Position numbers and translations under genes: made by a program | In this document: positions 36,321 through 45,480 of the stretch, piece by piece | How the letters are laid out: each line of letters begins with the position of its first letter | Numbering within the stretch: the stretch's first letter is position 1 | The notes under the pieces: generated by a model | The model's database searches: none | Told to the model about the DNA's origin: nothing | What the model saw: the letters and a program-made list of their open reading frames with translations, nothing else | Assembly (NCBI GenBank): GCA_963677175.2 | Contig: CAXXES010000001.1 | Coordinates: 310,001-374,000, forward strand | Length of the DNA: 64,000 bases | Reading direction: 5' to 3' | Source: Sunxiuqinia sp963677175 | Lineage (GTDB): Bacteria; Bacteroidota; Bacteroidia; Bacteroidales; Prolixibacteraceae

Positions 36321-37550
36321 TTATTCAACAAAGTTTTTAATGACAGCATTTCCGAGTTTGACGAACTCATCGCGCTGATCCAGCTTGGCTTTTCCGGAAG
36401 CATCCAGAAAACCGCTCATGCCTTTTGCCAGCAGATACTGGTGAGCTGCAATAACACAAGCGCCTTCGTATCCAATTTTTTTCGTCGAATCGCTCAGCTC
36501 CTTCCCGTCGCCACCAAAAACAGTAATCGGATCCAACTGCGGCGTGTTGTGCTCGGTTCCGAAGGTGATGACAAAGCCTTTTTCGTTGAAGAAATTGACA
36601 AACGCCTCCAAGATTTCCGGGTTATTTCGTCCTGGAATCAGTTCGAGGGAATACACCTTTTTAGCGATCAGACTTTCATATAGCTTTTGATAGTCACCTT
36701 CAAAATCGGTGAATTCACCTTTTTGATTATCCAATAAAACCGGATAACACGGAATTCCACCCGCATGAATGATCAGCTCAATCACCTGCTCAAGGCTTAA
36801 GAAAGCTTTATCATCTTCGGGAACGAACGCTTTGCCACCCGATTTCAGCAGGTTGCCGCGAATTTCATTCTCCAGCCCGGAAAAATCATTTATCCCTGAT
36901 TTGGGCGCTTTACCACTAAAGATCTTTTCCCAAATGGCAATTTGCTTTTCTTCTGAAGGGTACTTTTCTGCTACGGCTTCGCGCAAGGCTTTGGCAATAT
37001 GCCGTTCGCGCAGCAGGTTCTTGGCGTATTTCGCTTTCATGCTATCAAACGAAAATCGGAAGTCTTCGTGCAGGTCATTCAACCAGCGGTTCAATTTTTC
37101 AATCATCTCGGCCGTTTGCCGGTTGCTTTCATTCTGAACCTGCAACAGTTTGCCCATCATCTCCGCATTCAACAGGACGGGATATTTCAATCCTTTTCCG
37201 CTGAAATAAGTCCGTCCCGGGTTGTTGGGATCATTGACCCGCACACCGGTAGCCTGCAAGTCTTTTTGCAAGGCCATAAATTCGATGTTGAACAAGGGGA
37301 AAATCTGGTATTCTTTGGCCAGCTTGTTAAATTCTTCGTAACCATCGGTGGTATAAAAGTCGTTGATGCCAAGCACTTTTACCTTTTCGGCCAGCGCCAT
37401 TTCAAAAACCTGCCGGATTTCGGAAAACGCGCTAAACGAATAGGGTGTATGAAAATGCCCGTTGACCTGACGCAATTCCTCTCTTCCACTAACGGTTTCT
37501 GCCAGCAGTTTTCGCTCTTCGGGATATCTGTCAAAAATTGATTCGTTCAT
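36321..37550 (-). CDS. PHP-domain metal-dependent hydrolase
   Basis: A 409-residue protein with a PHP-type N-terminus: NGHFHTPYSFS near 28-38 gives the first metal-binding HxH, and GINDFYTTDG follows near 60. A later FGTEHNTP (about 330-337) provides another His ligand, and YPVLLDN and ELIPGRNNP are further conserved-looking blocks. PHP proteins hydrolyse phosphoesters using two or three metal ions. This larger form with a helical insert (about 140-230) is not one I can tie to a substrate. It is the first gene of the catabolic operon. Confidence 0.8.
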   Translation of the reverse strand: MNESIFDRYPEERKLLAETVSGREELRQVNGHFHTPYSFSAFSEIRQVFEMALAEKVKVLGINDFYTTDGYEEFNKLAKEYQIFPLFNIEFMALQKDLQATGVRVNDPNNPGRTYFSGKGLKYPVLLNAEMMGKLLQVQNESNRQTAEMIEKLNRWLNDLHEDFRFSFDSMKAKYAKNLLRERHIAKALREAVAEKYPSEEKQIAIWEKIFSGKAPKSGINDFSGLENEIRGNLLKSGGKAFVPEDDKAFLSLEQVIELIIHAGGIPCYPVLLDNQKGEFTDFEGDYQKLYESLIAKKVYSLELIPGRNNPEILEAFVNFFNEKGFVITFGTEHNTPQLDPITVFGGDGKELSDSTKKIGYEGACVIAAHQYLLAKGMSGFLDASGKAKLDQRDEFVKLGNAVIKNFVE

Positions 37551-37739
37551 CGTCTTTTGCTTTTGTTTTTAGGATACGACAAAAGAAGCGAATCGTAGCA
37601 AAAAAAGTATCCTTTGGTGTCCTGTATGGAGGAAGGATGGAAGGGATTGATAAAGATTGAAGGGATTGAATGAGCAAGTTATCGGCAGTTATCAAAGAAT
37701 ATCGGAGGAATCTGATTCGTTTAATAACTGGAGAAGGAG

Positions 37740-38195
37740 CTATTCATTGCTTTTTCTTTTTGCTTCCTGAATCAAAGTCTCACTGATCCTGAAATCCGTT
37801 CGTCTTATTTGTTCAATGATTTCCGTGACCGATTGCATCAGTCCCTTTTCTTTTGCGACAATTAAGATTCCCAATGTCCCGGTGAGCTTTATTCTTAATT
37901 GTTTTGCTCCCCTTCGCCCCTTGGATTCATCCATGATCAACAAACAATCATCCTTTTCCAAAGCCAAGGCAATTGCACTTGCTTCACCAGCATCCAAAAT
38001 GCTTTCAAGTATCTGTTGGTACTTTTTATCTCCAGCATCCTCTATCTCAATAAAGTCAGGCAAAGGTTTTCCAAACTCATCCGCAATAACACTTGTAACG
38101 GTAATCTTGCCGAACAAAGATTCAAGAAGAGAAATTCGACCGATCTTTTCAAGTAATATCAAGCAGCTTGTATCAGATACTATAATCTTTCGCAT
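37740..38195 (-). CDS. PIN-like toxin, DUF3368 family
   Basis: A 151-residue protein from MRKIIVSDTSCL. The PIN-like acidic residues are visible: Asp in VSDTSCLI, Glu in VTSVIADEF, Glu in DAGEASAIALA, and Asp-Glu in LLIMDESKGR. DUF3368 proteins are predicted Mg-dependent RNases of toxin-antitoxin pairs. The gene overlaps the end of the UPF0175 antitoxin gene by 23 bases, the expected arrangement with the antitoxin first. Activity has not been read from the sequence beyond these residues. Confidence 0.88.
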   Translation of the reverse strand: MRKIIVSDTSCLILLEKIGRISLLESLFGKITVTSVIADEFGKPLPDFIEIEDAGDKKYQQILESILDAGEASAIALALEKDDCLLIMDESKGRRGAKQLRIKLTGTLGILIVAKEKGLMQSVTEIIEQIRRTDFRISETLIQEAKRKSNE

Positions 38196-38415
38196 TTTGA
38201 ATATCATTATCCAAGTCGGTGGATGGGTGATTGATTACCGGCACATCATAATCGGCCAGCAATTCCATAAACGTTCCTTTTGACAGCCCCACCAATTCCG
38301 CAGCTTGCCCTAAAGTAAGCTTGCCTTGTTCGTATAGGCGGGACGCAAGAAGCATTTTTGCTTCCCGATCATTCAAATCGAGCGAATCCGGTATGTTAAG
38401 TTGAATTGTCTTCAT
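38173..38415 (-). CDS. UPF0175 family antitoxin
   Basis: An 80-residue protein. It begins with a short beta strand (KTIQLNIPDS) and continues with a helix-turn-helix-like segment, LTLGQAAELVGLSKGTFMELL, about residues 33-53 (in parts LTLGQAAELVG and LSKGTFMELL). The DYDVPVIN tail is typical of UPF0175. It is the promoter-proximal partner of the DUF3368 gene and probably both represses the operon and neutralises the toxin. A 13-bp inverted repeat at 38506-38586 lies upstream. Confidence 0.9.
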   Translation of the reverse strand: MKTIQLNIPDSLDLNDREAKMLLASRLYEQGKLTLGQAAELVGLSKGTFMELLADYDVPVINHPSTDLDNDIQNAKDYSI

Positions 38416-38505
38416 TTAAGATTCTTTGTTCAAAGATATAAAATTGTACTCAGGATTTTCCGGTTGCTAACAAACTTCTGATTCAAGATTGAGTCCGATC
38501 CGAAA

Positions 38506-38586
38506 AGTCATCCGATGAATAATCTCACATCATGCGGTGATGTTTCAATTTTATAAGTCAGTTAATTATGGACTCATCGGATGACT
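38506..38586. repeat. 13-bp inverted repeat sharing words with the 58.66-kb hairpin
   Basis: AGTCATCCGATGA (38506-38518) and TCATCGGATGACT (38574-38586) are exact reverse complements separated by 55 bases, in the gap between the antitoxin start and the DUF1858 gene end. The core ATCGGATGACT recurs in the tight hairpin at 58663-58695. Confidence 0.65.
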
Positions 38587-38595
38587 AAACCGATT

Positions 38596-39114
38596 TTACT
38601 TCCCAAAATAAATCAAAAACTTTTCATCCGACTCTTTTTTAAGCCAGTGGCGATAGTTAAGACTTAATGATTTATCGAGCAGTGGCGCCGGGATGAAGGG
38701 CGCAATAACTTCAAGCAGCTCGCCGTCGCCCAGCTTTTTGATGGCGAAGAGCACCTCGTGCACCGGCTGCTCACCCGCGTGCAACATATCGCGGATATCG
38801 ATGGTGCTGACCACCTTTTTTTGATCAAACCAGACGGGACGTTCAGTTTGATATTGTGTGCCGGTTTCCGAAATTGAAGCAACCTGCTCCTGACCAACCT
38901 CTTTGCGCAGCGTGTTGACTAGTTCCTCCACCTTCAGCCCGCCAATGGTAGCAGCCTGGTTCAGATTGGTAATCTTGGTGATGGTGCGGCGGAGGACCGG
39001 ATTTTTCAGCTTTTTGAACTGGGGAGCCATCCCGATCAACACATCTTCCAGTTGTGGGTAGGCTTCCAATAAATCGTAGATCTTGGTTTTGGGTGTAATG
39101 ATGAGTTTATCCAT
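38596..39114 (-). CDS. DUF1858 domain protein
   Basis: A 172-residue protein. The N-terminal 65 residues match the DUF1858 pattern (KIYDLLEAYPQLEDVLIGMAPQFKKL), a small helical domain often found with hemerythrin or DUF438 proteins (the motif spans residues 12-37; only its ends, KIYDLLEAYPQ and MAPQFKKL, matter for recognition). The C-terminal half (about 95-172) contains IDIRDMLHAGEQPVHEVLFA, resembling DUF2249. It overlaps the upstream DUF438 gene by eight bases. A role in redox or NO-related physiology is suggested by family company only. Confidence 0.85.
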   Translation of the reverse strand: MDKLIITPKTKIYDLLEAYPQLEDVLIGMAPQFKKLKNPVLRRTITKITNLNQAATIGGLKVEELVNTLRKEVGQEQVASISETGTQYQTERPVWFDQKKVVSTIDIRDMLHAGEQPVHEVLFAIKKLGDGELLEVIAPFIPAPLLDKSLSLNYRHWLKKESDEKFLIYFGK

Positions 39115-40372
39115 GGCTTTCCTCGTTTTGATCGGTGTATGACAAAATCCGCTGTTCGCCCTCGAGTTGGCGCAGCTCAGTCAAATCCTGCGATACTTCA
39201 AGTGTTCCCAAATAGTCGCCACTTTCATCGCGAAGCGCAAAATATTCAATATGAATAAACTTGCCTTTCATTTGAATCCAGAACGGGGCATGCGAGGCCT
39301 TGCCAGATTTGAAATCTTCCAGAATTTTTTCGATGATGTGGACGCTTCCCGGCGGGTGGCACAGGCGGACATCGCGGTTGATGATGGAACGGCTGCGGGT
39401 GAAAATCCGGTGCTTGCCCTGCGTGAAATACTTCACCTTGTCGTTTTTGTCCACAAAAGTCATGTCGGCCGAAACGGTATTCAGAATCGCCATGATTTCC
39501 GGGGCGGTAAAACTGCCCGACGGCAGCTGAATGGTTCCATTGCCGGCCGAACTTGTTGTGGCTTCCTGCTCCATCGCTTTCGTGTCCAAGCCTTCGGGCT
39601 TCCATTCCACCTGCGGATCGTACAGGGTAAACCCAATTTCAATGGTTTGCCGATGAATGTTCCACCATTCTTCGGTCGTCAGCAAATCCATACACATGGG
39701 GAACAGGATTTCTTCTTCTTTGGATATCATGTCCTTTACGCCTTTCAGCGCCGGAATAAACAACAGCTCCAGCGAATCCTGCAAATCCTGTTTCTTCAGT
39801 CCGGGAGTCCGAAGGATCTCAATGCAGCCTTTCAGCTGTTCGCGAATCTCATCGTGCTTGCCCCACATCACCTTAGGCGGACCAGTAATCTCGTTCTTTT
39901 CGAGGTAAGGAAAAACCAGGTATTCCTTGCGCTGGTAATGCTTATCCACATCCATCAATTCATTGAAACAGCCCTGCAACATGAGCACATATTCTCGAAA
40001 ATCGGATTCACCCACTTCCGAAATCCGGCTCAGCAAGTCGCCGGCTTTTTCGCACACACTCACCAACTCTTTGTTTTCCTGGATAAAAACATCTACCGGA
40101 TGGCCTACGGGAATCTCCCGCGCGGCGCTGGTGTCAATATGCCCGTCCAGCACTTCGCCATGAATATCGCACAACTTCAGCACTTCCTGCTCGGGCAAGC
40201 CTTCCTGAATCAGCTCCTGTTCCACCTCAACCACTTCGCCGTAAGGGATGTGTTTCAAAGTGGCCACCAACTCGGCCCGTACTTTGGCAGCCGATTCGCC
40301 GTCGTGCAATTTCAGGATGAGTTCTTTTAACCGTTCTTTCCGGTACCGGGAATTATTAATGAGTTCGCTCAT
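39107..40372 (-). CDS. DUF438 protein with hemerythrin-like and PAS domains
   Basis: A 421-residue cytoplasmic protein from MSELINNSRY. Residues 1-75 are the DUF438 helical domain (RLKELILKLHDGE). About 90-235 are hemerythrin-like, with spaced His and Glu residues (HYQRKEYLVFPYLE, WGKHDEI, EEEILFPM). About 290-415 form a PAS-like sensor domain (MTFVDKNDKVKYFTQG, HIEYFALRDESGDYLGTLEV). It would sense oxygen, NO or redox state through a di-iron or haem site. Upstream codons to 40447 are open but poorly convincing. It is paired with DUF1858 by overlap. Confidence 0.88.
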   Translation of the reverse strand: MSELINNSRYRKERLKELILKLHDGESAAKVRAELVATLKHIPYGEVVEVEQELIQEGLPEQEVLKLCDIHGEVLDGHIDTSAAREIPVGHPVDVFIQENKELVSVCEKAGDLLSRISEVGESDFREYVLMLQGCFNELMDVDKHYQRKEYLVFPYLEKNEITGPPKVMWGKHDEIREQLKGCIEILRTPGLKKQDLQDSLELLFIPALKGVKDMISKEEEILFPMCMDLLTTEEWWNIHRQTIEIGFTLYDPQVEWKPEGLDTKAMEQEATTSSAGNGTIQLPSGSFTAPEIMAILNTVSADMTFVDKNDKVKYFTQGKHRIFTRSRSIINRDVRLCHPPGSVHIIEKILEDFKSGKASHAPFWIQMKGKFIHIEYFALRDESGDYLGTLEVSQDLTELRQLEGEQRILSYTDQNEESHG

Positions 40373-40468
40373 GTTGTTCGTTTTAAACTTTTCAATTATT
40401 CTGAACAAAAGCCAACCATTCGACTTCAGTAATTTCAACTCTCTCACGCCGATTTTGTTGACCTGGCG

Positions 40469-41485
40469 TCAGGCATTTTCGCTGCAATACTGCTGTATAG
40501 CATTAATATGATGTTCTTTTTCGGGCTCGGAGAGCAGGCTGGCAATAACCGAGTTTTTAGCCAGCTGACACAAGTCAGCTTTGCTCAAGCCCAAAGCTTC
40601 GGCCGAAGCCAGGTAGTTCGCGTTGACATAGCCGCCAAAATAGGCCGGATCATCCGAGTTGATAGTGACCAGTACCCCAAGATCCATCAGCTTTTTCAGC
40701 GGATGATTTTCCAATTGATCGACTGCCCGAAGTTCGAGATTGGACAACGGACAAACCGTTAGCGGAATCTGCTTTTGGGCCAGTTCAGCAAGGAGGAATT
40801 CATCCTGAATGGAAGCGATGCCGTGATCAATGCGGATGATCTTCAGTAAATCGATCGAGTCCTTTACAAACGATGCCGGGCCTTCTTCGCCCGCGTGGGC
40901 AACCGTGAGAAAACCTTCTTCGCGGGCTTTGGCAAACACGCGCTCAAACTTAGCCGGCGGATTGCCTTTTTCCGATGAATCGAGCCCTACCCCCACAATC
41001 AGATCTTTATAATCCAAGGCTTCTTCCAGCGTTTGAAAAGCCGCCGCTTCATCCAGGTGGCGCAGAAAGCACATGATCAGTTTGCTGCTGATGCCCAGTT
41101 TTTCACGGGCATCTTGCAACGCCCGGTTGATACCGTTGATGGCGGTCGCGAACAAGATTCCCCGCGAAGTATGTGTTTGCGGATCAAAGAAAATTTCGGC
41201 GTGCACCACGTTCTGCTCTTTGCATTTCAGCAAATATGCCCAGGTGAGTTCGTAAAAATCCTGCTCCTCATGCAATACATTGGCGCCTTCGTAATACAAA
41301 TCCAGGAATTCCTGCAAGTTGGAAAAGTTGTAGGCTTTCTTCAGCGCCTCAACCGACTGGTATTTCAGTTGAATTTGATTGCGTCCGGCTAATTTAAAGA
41401 GCAGCTCCGGCTCCAGGGTTCCTTCAATGTGCAGGTGCAATTCGGTTTTAGGCAAACCGCTTATAAATTCGGATAATGTTGTCAT
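40469..41485 (-). CDS. Adenine deaminase (adenosine deaminase-like)
   Basis: A 338-residue purine deaminase starting MTTLSEFISG. Zinc motif HLHIEGT, then HAGEEGPASF with the catalytic Glu, RIDHG and NSDDPAYFGGY complete the active site. The blocks NLQEFLDLYY, QDFYELTWAYL and FFDPQTHTSRG are those of the Aah1/PA0148-type branch that deaminates adenine to hypoxanthine, rather than classical adenosine deaminase. It is a purine-salvage enzyme of the cytoplasm. The 27 open upstream codons are lysine-rich and rejected as coding. It stands alone. Confidence 0.9.
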   Translation of the reverse strand: MTTLSEFISGLPKTELHLHIEGTLEPELLFKLAGRNQIQLKYQSVEALKKAYNFSNLQEFLDLYYEGANVLHEEQDFYELTWAYLLKCKEQNVVHAEIFFDPQTHTSRGILFATAINGINRALQDAREKLGISSKLIMCFLRHLDEAAAFQTLEEALDYKDLIVGVGLDSSEKGNPPAKFERVFAKAREEGFLTVAHAGEEGPASFVKDSIDLLKIIRIDHGIASIQDEFLLAELAQKQIPLTVCPLSNLELRAVDQLENHPLKKLMDLGVLVTINSDDPAYFGGYVNANYLASAEALGLSKADLCQLAKNSVIASLLSEPEKEHHINAIQQYCSENA

Positions 41486-41916
41486 GTATTTTTTCTTTTT
41501 AGGATCGAGAAACAAAGTTCTTAAAATTAGTGAACGAACAGTAGCCTTTTTAGAGGACCTTAACATCCTTTTATTGTAAATTGTTTTGACGAAAGCCGCT
41601 CTTGTTTGAAAAAGAAGGTGCCACGCCGTTGAAAAACACGCCGGTTAGAACTCGGGCGCTCCTGTCGACATTAATAATCGCCCTGTTACAAAAAATTGAA
41701 TATCCTTTTTGCCGGGATGGATTTTGATGAAACGTGTAGTTCCGTATTGGGAGTTCGCATTCATTTGCAAGCATTATCGAACAGTTAATAATGATGGTTG
41801 TTGTAGCTTTCATTAGAGGCTTAGCAGGCTCCTTATCGGACAGTTTTCTGTCTAATTACGGAAGCTTTAAATGCATTTTAGCTTCCGTAAAACTGACGAT
41901 CTTTTAATTGAAAACC
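41486..41916. other. Gene-free spacer before the Moco cluster, with a hairpin
   Basis: No supported gene. An 11-bp inverted repeat, TTACGGAAGCT (41856-41866) and AGCTTCCGTAA (41880-41890), lies 26 bases upstream of the MOSC gene start. It could be a leader structure, an operator or a leftover terminator. A weak minus-strand open frame (41571-41813) has no recognisable content. Confidence 0.45.
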
Positions 41917-42839
41917 ATGATTATAAAGTCAATCAATATTTCAGAAAAAAAAGGGGAAGTTAAAAATCCGGTCGAAGCGATTTTGATAACGCAAACAGGA
42001 TTGCAGCATGATGCTCATGCAGAGCCGTCGCACCATCAGGTAAGTATTTTGGGAAGCAATAGTATTTCCCGGTTCGAGAAAACCCATGGCAGATCCATAA
42101 CACCAGGTGAATTTGCTGAAAATATAACACTCAACGACTTTGAAGTGCAAATGGTTGGGCCTTTAGATGTCTTCAAATCCGTCAACGTTGTACTTGAGGT
42201 GACCCAAATAGGGAAAAAATGCCACGGTGCCAACTGTGTGTATTTCAACAAACAGGAGATTGTGTAATGACCAAAGAGGGAGTTTTCTGCCGGGTATTAA
42301 AAGGGGGCATCCTAACATCTGGCAATAATTTTGAGCTTCATCCCAAAGTATTCAAAGCGCTTGTTATCACGCTTAGTGACCGTTGCTCTGCTGGCATTGC
42401 CACCGACACCAGTGGTCCGGCGGTTGTCGGCAAACTCAAAAACCTGATGGAGAAACATAGCCGGACGTGTGAAATAAAAAATGTAGTCATTCCCGATGAA
42501 GTTTCTCAACTAGCCGAGGTGTTGAAGGAAGCTTTTCAATCCGGTATCGATATTATTGTTACCACCGGCAGCACCGGCATTGGCCCGCGCGATATCGCCC
42601 CCGAAACCATTCAAACAATGCTCGACAAGGAGATTCCGGGGATTATGGAACTGGTGCGGATGAAGTATGGCATGGAAAAACCAGGCGCCTTGCTAAGCCG
42701 GGCGGTAGCAGGAACGAGAAACAAGACGCTGGTATTCGCCATTCCGGGCAGCCCCAAAGCAGTTGCCGAATATATGGACGAAATAAACAAAGTGGTGTTT
42801 CATTGTTTTAATATGCTTTACGCTATCGACAATCACTAG
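41917..42839 (+). pseudogene. MOSC-MogA fusion, frameshifted
   Basis: The first part, from MIIKSINIS, is a MOSC domain. It reaches GKKCHGANCVYF and then runs into a stop at 42265. The second part, in the next frame, resumes with QQTGDCVMTKEGVF and continues into a complete MogA-like domain (ITLSDRCSAG, TTGSTGIGPRDIAPET, IPGSPKAV). Adding one base near 42246 would restore VYFQQTGDCVM and a single protein of about 307 residues. MogA adenylylates molybdopterin. A single-base deletion or an assembly error is the simplest explanation; the MogA part might still be translated from an internal start. Confidence 0.85.
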
Positions 42840-42842
42840 TCA

Positions 42843-43427
42843 ATGATAAAAAGGGAAAACATAACAGGCATCGTACTGGCGGGTGGCCGAAGTAGCCGCA
42901 TGGGCAGCGACAAAGCCGTGATTGAGTTCGAAGGGAAAAAACTCATTGAGTATAGCTTGGGGGTAATGCGTGAAGTAGCAGCAACAACCATTATTAGTGC
43001 CAACAATGCACAATATTCTAACTTTGCAGAGACCGTTATTTCTGATAACTACAAAGACATTGGACCACTGGCCGGGTTGGAAGCTTGCCTCCGCATTTCC
43101 AATACCCGTGCAAACCTGTTTGCCCCCTGCGATACGCCGTTTTTAAACGTTGAATTCCTGAACACGATTCTGAAAAATATTGCTGATTATGATGCCGTTG
43201 TGCCTATATCGGCCAATGGTAAAATGAAACCGCTCACCGGTTATTATTCAAGGAATATTTTGGCGGTCATCGTGCAACAAATTGAGCGTGGCGACTTCAA
43301 AGTTCAAAACCTGTTAAAAAAGATTCGAACCAACTTTTTGCCTTTGGAAAACCACAGGATTTTGAAGAATATAAATACACCCGATGATTTAAGAAACATT
43401 GAAACATCCGGAGAGGAACGCTTATGA
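42843..43427 (+). CDS. mobA: Molybdenum cofactor guanylyltransferase MobA
   Basis: A 194-residue nucleotidyltransferase that joins GTP to Mo-molybdopterin. The GTP-binding signature LAGGRSSRMGSDKA is at about 12-25, and the DNYKDIGPLAGLEA and FAPCDTPFL blocks are present. It looks intact and starts three bases after the MogA stop. The stop overlaps the next ATG (ATGA). Since its upstream and downstream neighbours are broken, it may be a remnant that has not yet acquired inactivating mutations. Confidence 0.92.
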   Translation: MIKRENITGIVLAGGRSSRMGSDKAVIEFEGKKLIEYSLGVMREVAATTIISANNAQYSNFAETVISDNYKDIGPLAGLEACLRISNTRANLFAPCDTPFLNVEFLNTILKNIADYDAVVPISANGKMKPLTGYYSRNILAVIVQQIERGDFKVQNLLKKIRTNFLPLENHRILKNINTPDDLRNIETSGEERL

Positions 43428-43990
43428 TGAAATCGATGCCGAACATACTGCTGATTGCAGGTACCGGACGTAACGTGGGCAAAACATTGCTGGCCTGTGA
43501 AATCATTCAGCAGCTATCCAAAACCATGGCAGTAACAGCCATTAAAACATCGAGTCACGAGCACCCATTGAGCCCGGCCAACAAGTGATCGCCAGCAATC
43601 ATCAATATTGCATTATTGAAGAAAGCCTGAATACGAATAAAGACAGTTCGAGAATGAAACAGGCCGGAGCAAACAAGGTGTATTACATTCAAGCCCCGCG
43701 TGAAAATCTTTGAGAAGCACTCCATGCTTTACCTTCTGAAATAACGAATGGACCTATTGTTTGTGAATCAGGCGGATTGCACCAACACATTAATCCAGGT
43801 CTGTTTTTTTTGGTGGAAGGAAACGAGCTGCCTGACAATAAAACCCACTTGTTGGACTTTAATCCAACCAGGGTCAACTATAAGGATGGGAAATTTAATC
43901 TGACGGTCAGTGATATTTGCTTTCTAAACAACCGGTTTTCAATAAAAAAAGAGTACATGGACGCTTACTATAAAATCACTCAATCCATCG
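43424..43990 (+). pseudogene. MobB-like P-loop protein, frameshift plus stop
   Basis: The start is good: ATG overlapping the mobA stop and a Walker A in LIAGTGRNVGKTLLAC. After about 45 codons the frame ends in TGA at 43586. One base added near 43570 would connect HEHP to EPGQQVIASN in another frame. That frame runs on through YYIQAPRENL, a TGA at 43711, then EALHALPSE and ESGGLHQHINPGLFF to about 43990. At least two lesions are therefore present. The protein was probably a MobB/DTBS-type NTPase acting with MobA. Confidence 0.8.
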
Positions 43991-43998
43991 ATAACACA

Positions 43999-44800
43999 CA
44001 TTTGCTATACCGGCGAAGATTACAAAAAGGGAGATGTGCTCATAAACAAAGGGGTGAGAATAAGCCCCGCCCACATTGGCACGATGGCTAGCGCAGGCTA
44101 TCACGAGCTTACGGTTTCGAAAATGCCGGTAGTGGGGATTATGGCCACAGGCACTGAATTGGTTGAACCCACTGAAAGTGCGGGTGCCGGTCAAATCCGA
44201 AACAGCAACTCGTACCAGCTCATGGCTCAATTAAACGCCTTGGGAATTAGCAGCAACTATTTGGGTATTTTTACCGATGATTTTGAGGAGATCACAAAGA
44301 ATTTCGAAGCGGCACTCAACAACAATGACCTGATAATGATTACCGGCGGGGCATCGCAGGGCGATTTTGATTTTGTGCCTGCCATTCTTCAAAGCCAGGG
44401 GTTTGAGGTGTTGGTTCAAAACACAGGCATCCAGCCCGGTAACCCCATGACATTTAGCAAAAAAAGGACGAAATACTGTTTCGGGCTTTCGGGCAACCCT
44501 GTTTCATCCTTCGTTCAGTTCGAATTATTTGTCAAACCTTTTCTATACAAGCTTCTGGGAAGTTCATACCAGCCGACAAAAATGAGGGGAAAGCTGGCGA
44601 AAGCGTTCAACCGGAAAAAGGGCCATCGATTTGGTATAATCCCGGTAAAAATGGATGCCAATAATCGGATAACCGAAATAGGGTTTCACGGCTCTGCCCA
44701 GATCAATGCACTGACTTTTGCCAACGCGTTAATGGAGATTCCAAAAGGCATCACCCATTTAAAAGAAGCAGCAGAGGTTACTGTGCGACTCATGGAATAG
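43999..44800 (+). pseudogene. moeA: moeA fragment lacking the N-terminal region
   Basis: The frame begins abruptly at TGEDYKKGDVLI and continues through the complete central and C-terminal MoeA domains (VVGIMATGTELVEP, MITGGASQGDFDFV, FGLSGNPVSSFVQFE). MoeA inserts molybdate into adenylated molybdopterin and is normally about 390-400 residues; here roughly the first 130-150 residues are missing. The MobB-like remnant runs directly into the fragment, so an internal deletion appears to have removed the end of one gene and the start of the next. A GTG at 44036 could start translation of a nonfunctional product. Confidence 0.82.
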
Positions 44801-44842
44801 GGATAAGAATATAAATTTATGAATGTGCTAATTGTGAATCAT

Positions 44843-45298
44843 ATGAAGAAAAAACTTTCGCATATCAACGAATCGGGAAAAGCCAACATGGTAGATGTGA
44901 GCAGTAAGCCCGACCAGGTACGCATAGCTACGGCATCGGGTCTCATTAAACTGCGACCCGAAACCATCAGGCTGATAGAAGAAAACCGAATAAAAAAAGG
45001 CGATGTGCTCACGATAGCGGAAATTGCGGGCATTCAGGCAGCAAAAAGCACTCCGTCGCTAATCCCGCTTTGTCATAACCTGATGCTAACCAAAGTTGAG
45101 GTAAAAGCAACCACTGATGAGGGTGGCGTTCGTGTTGAAAGCATGGTTAAATGCCTGGGGAAGACAGATGTTGAAATGGAAGCACTCACGGCCGTATCGG
45201 TTGCTTTGCTTACCATTTACGACATGTGCAAAGCAGCAGATAAAGCAATGATCATAGAAGATGTCAAGCTTCTTGAAAAGAGCAAAGTTGATCGTTGA
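44843..45298 (+). CDS. moaC: Cyclic pyranopterin monophosphate synthase MoaC
   Basis: A 151-residue protein from MKKKLSHINESGKANMVDVS. It catalyses the second part of precursor Z formation with MoaA. Conserved blocks are KSTPSLIPLCHNL and KTDVEMEALTAVS, including the active-site Lys, His and Asp positions. An upstream ATG at 44819 would add eight residues. It looks intact, but its partner moaA, as well as moaD and moaE, is absent from the window and the preceding genes are broken. Confidence 0.92.
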   Translation: MKKKLSHINESGKANMVDVSSKPDQVRIATASGLIKLRPETIRLIEENRIKKGDVLTIAEIAGIQAAKSTPSLIPLCHNLMLTKVEVKATTDEGGVRVESMVKCLGKTDVEMEALTAVSVALLTIYDMCKAADKAMIIEDVKLLEKSKVDR

Positions 45299-45480
45299 AT
45301 AGTAGACCCAATCACCAAGGTACAAAACCCGTATGACTGAACACCAACAAGAAAATGATGGGGAGGTCGTTATTTTTTCGTACAAGAACAAAAAAGCCAC
45401 CCACACCTGCAATTAACTCCACCCCTAGTACTCCCTAACCGGGAGAGTTAAAGTGGGCTTTCAATCCGCCAGCATCCAGC

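Noticed and set aside
39167..40330. Plus-strand open frame of 387 codons
   Set aside because: Antisense to the DUF438 gene; composition is that of a shadow frame.
41571..41813. Minus-strand 80-codon frame before the Moco cluster
   Set aside because: No similarity to any family I know and no start context; most likely chance.
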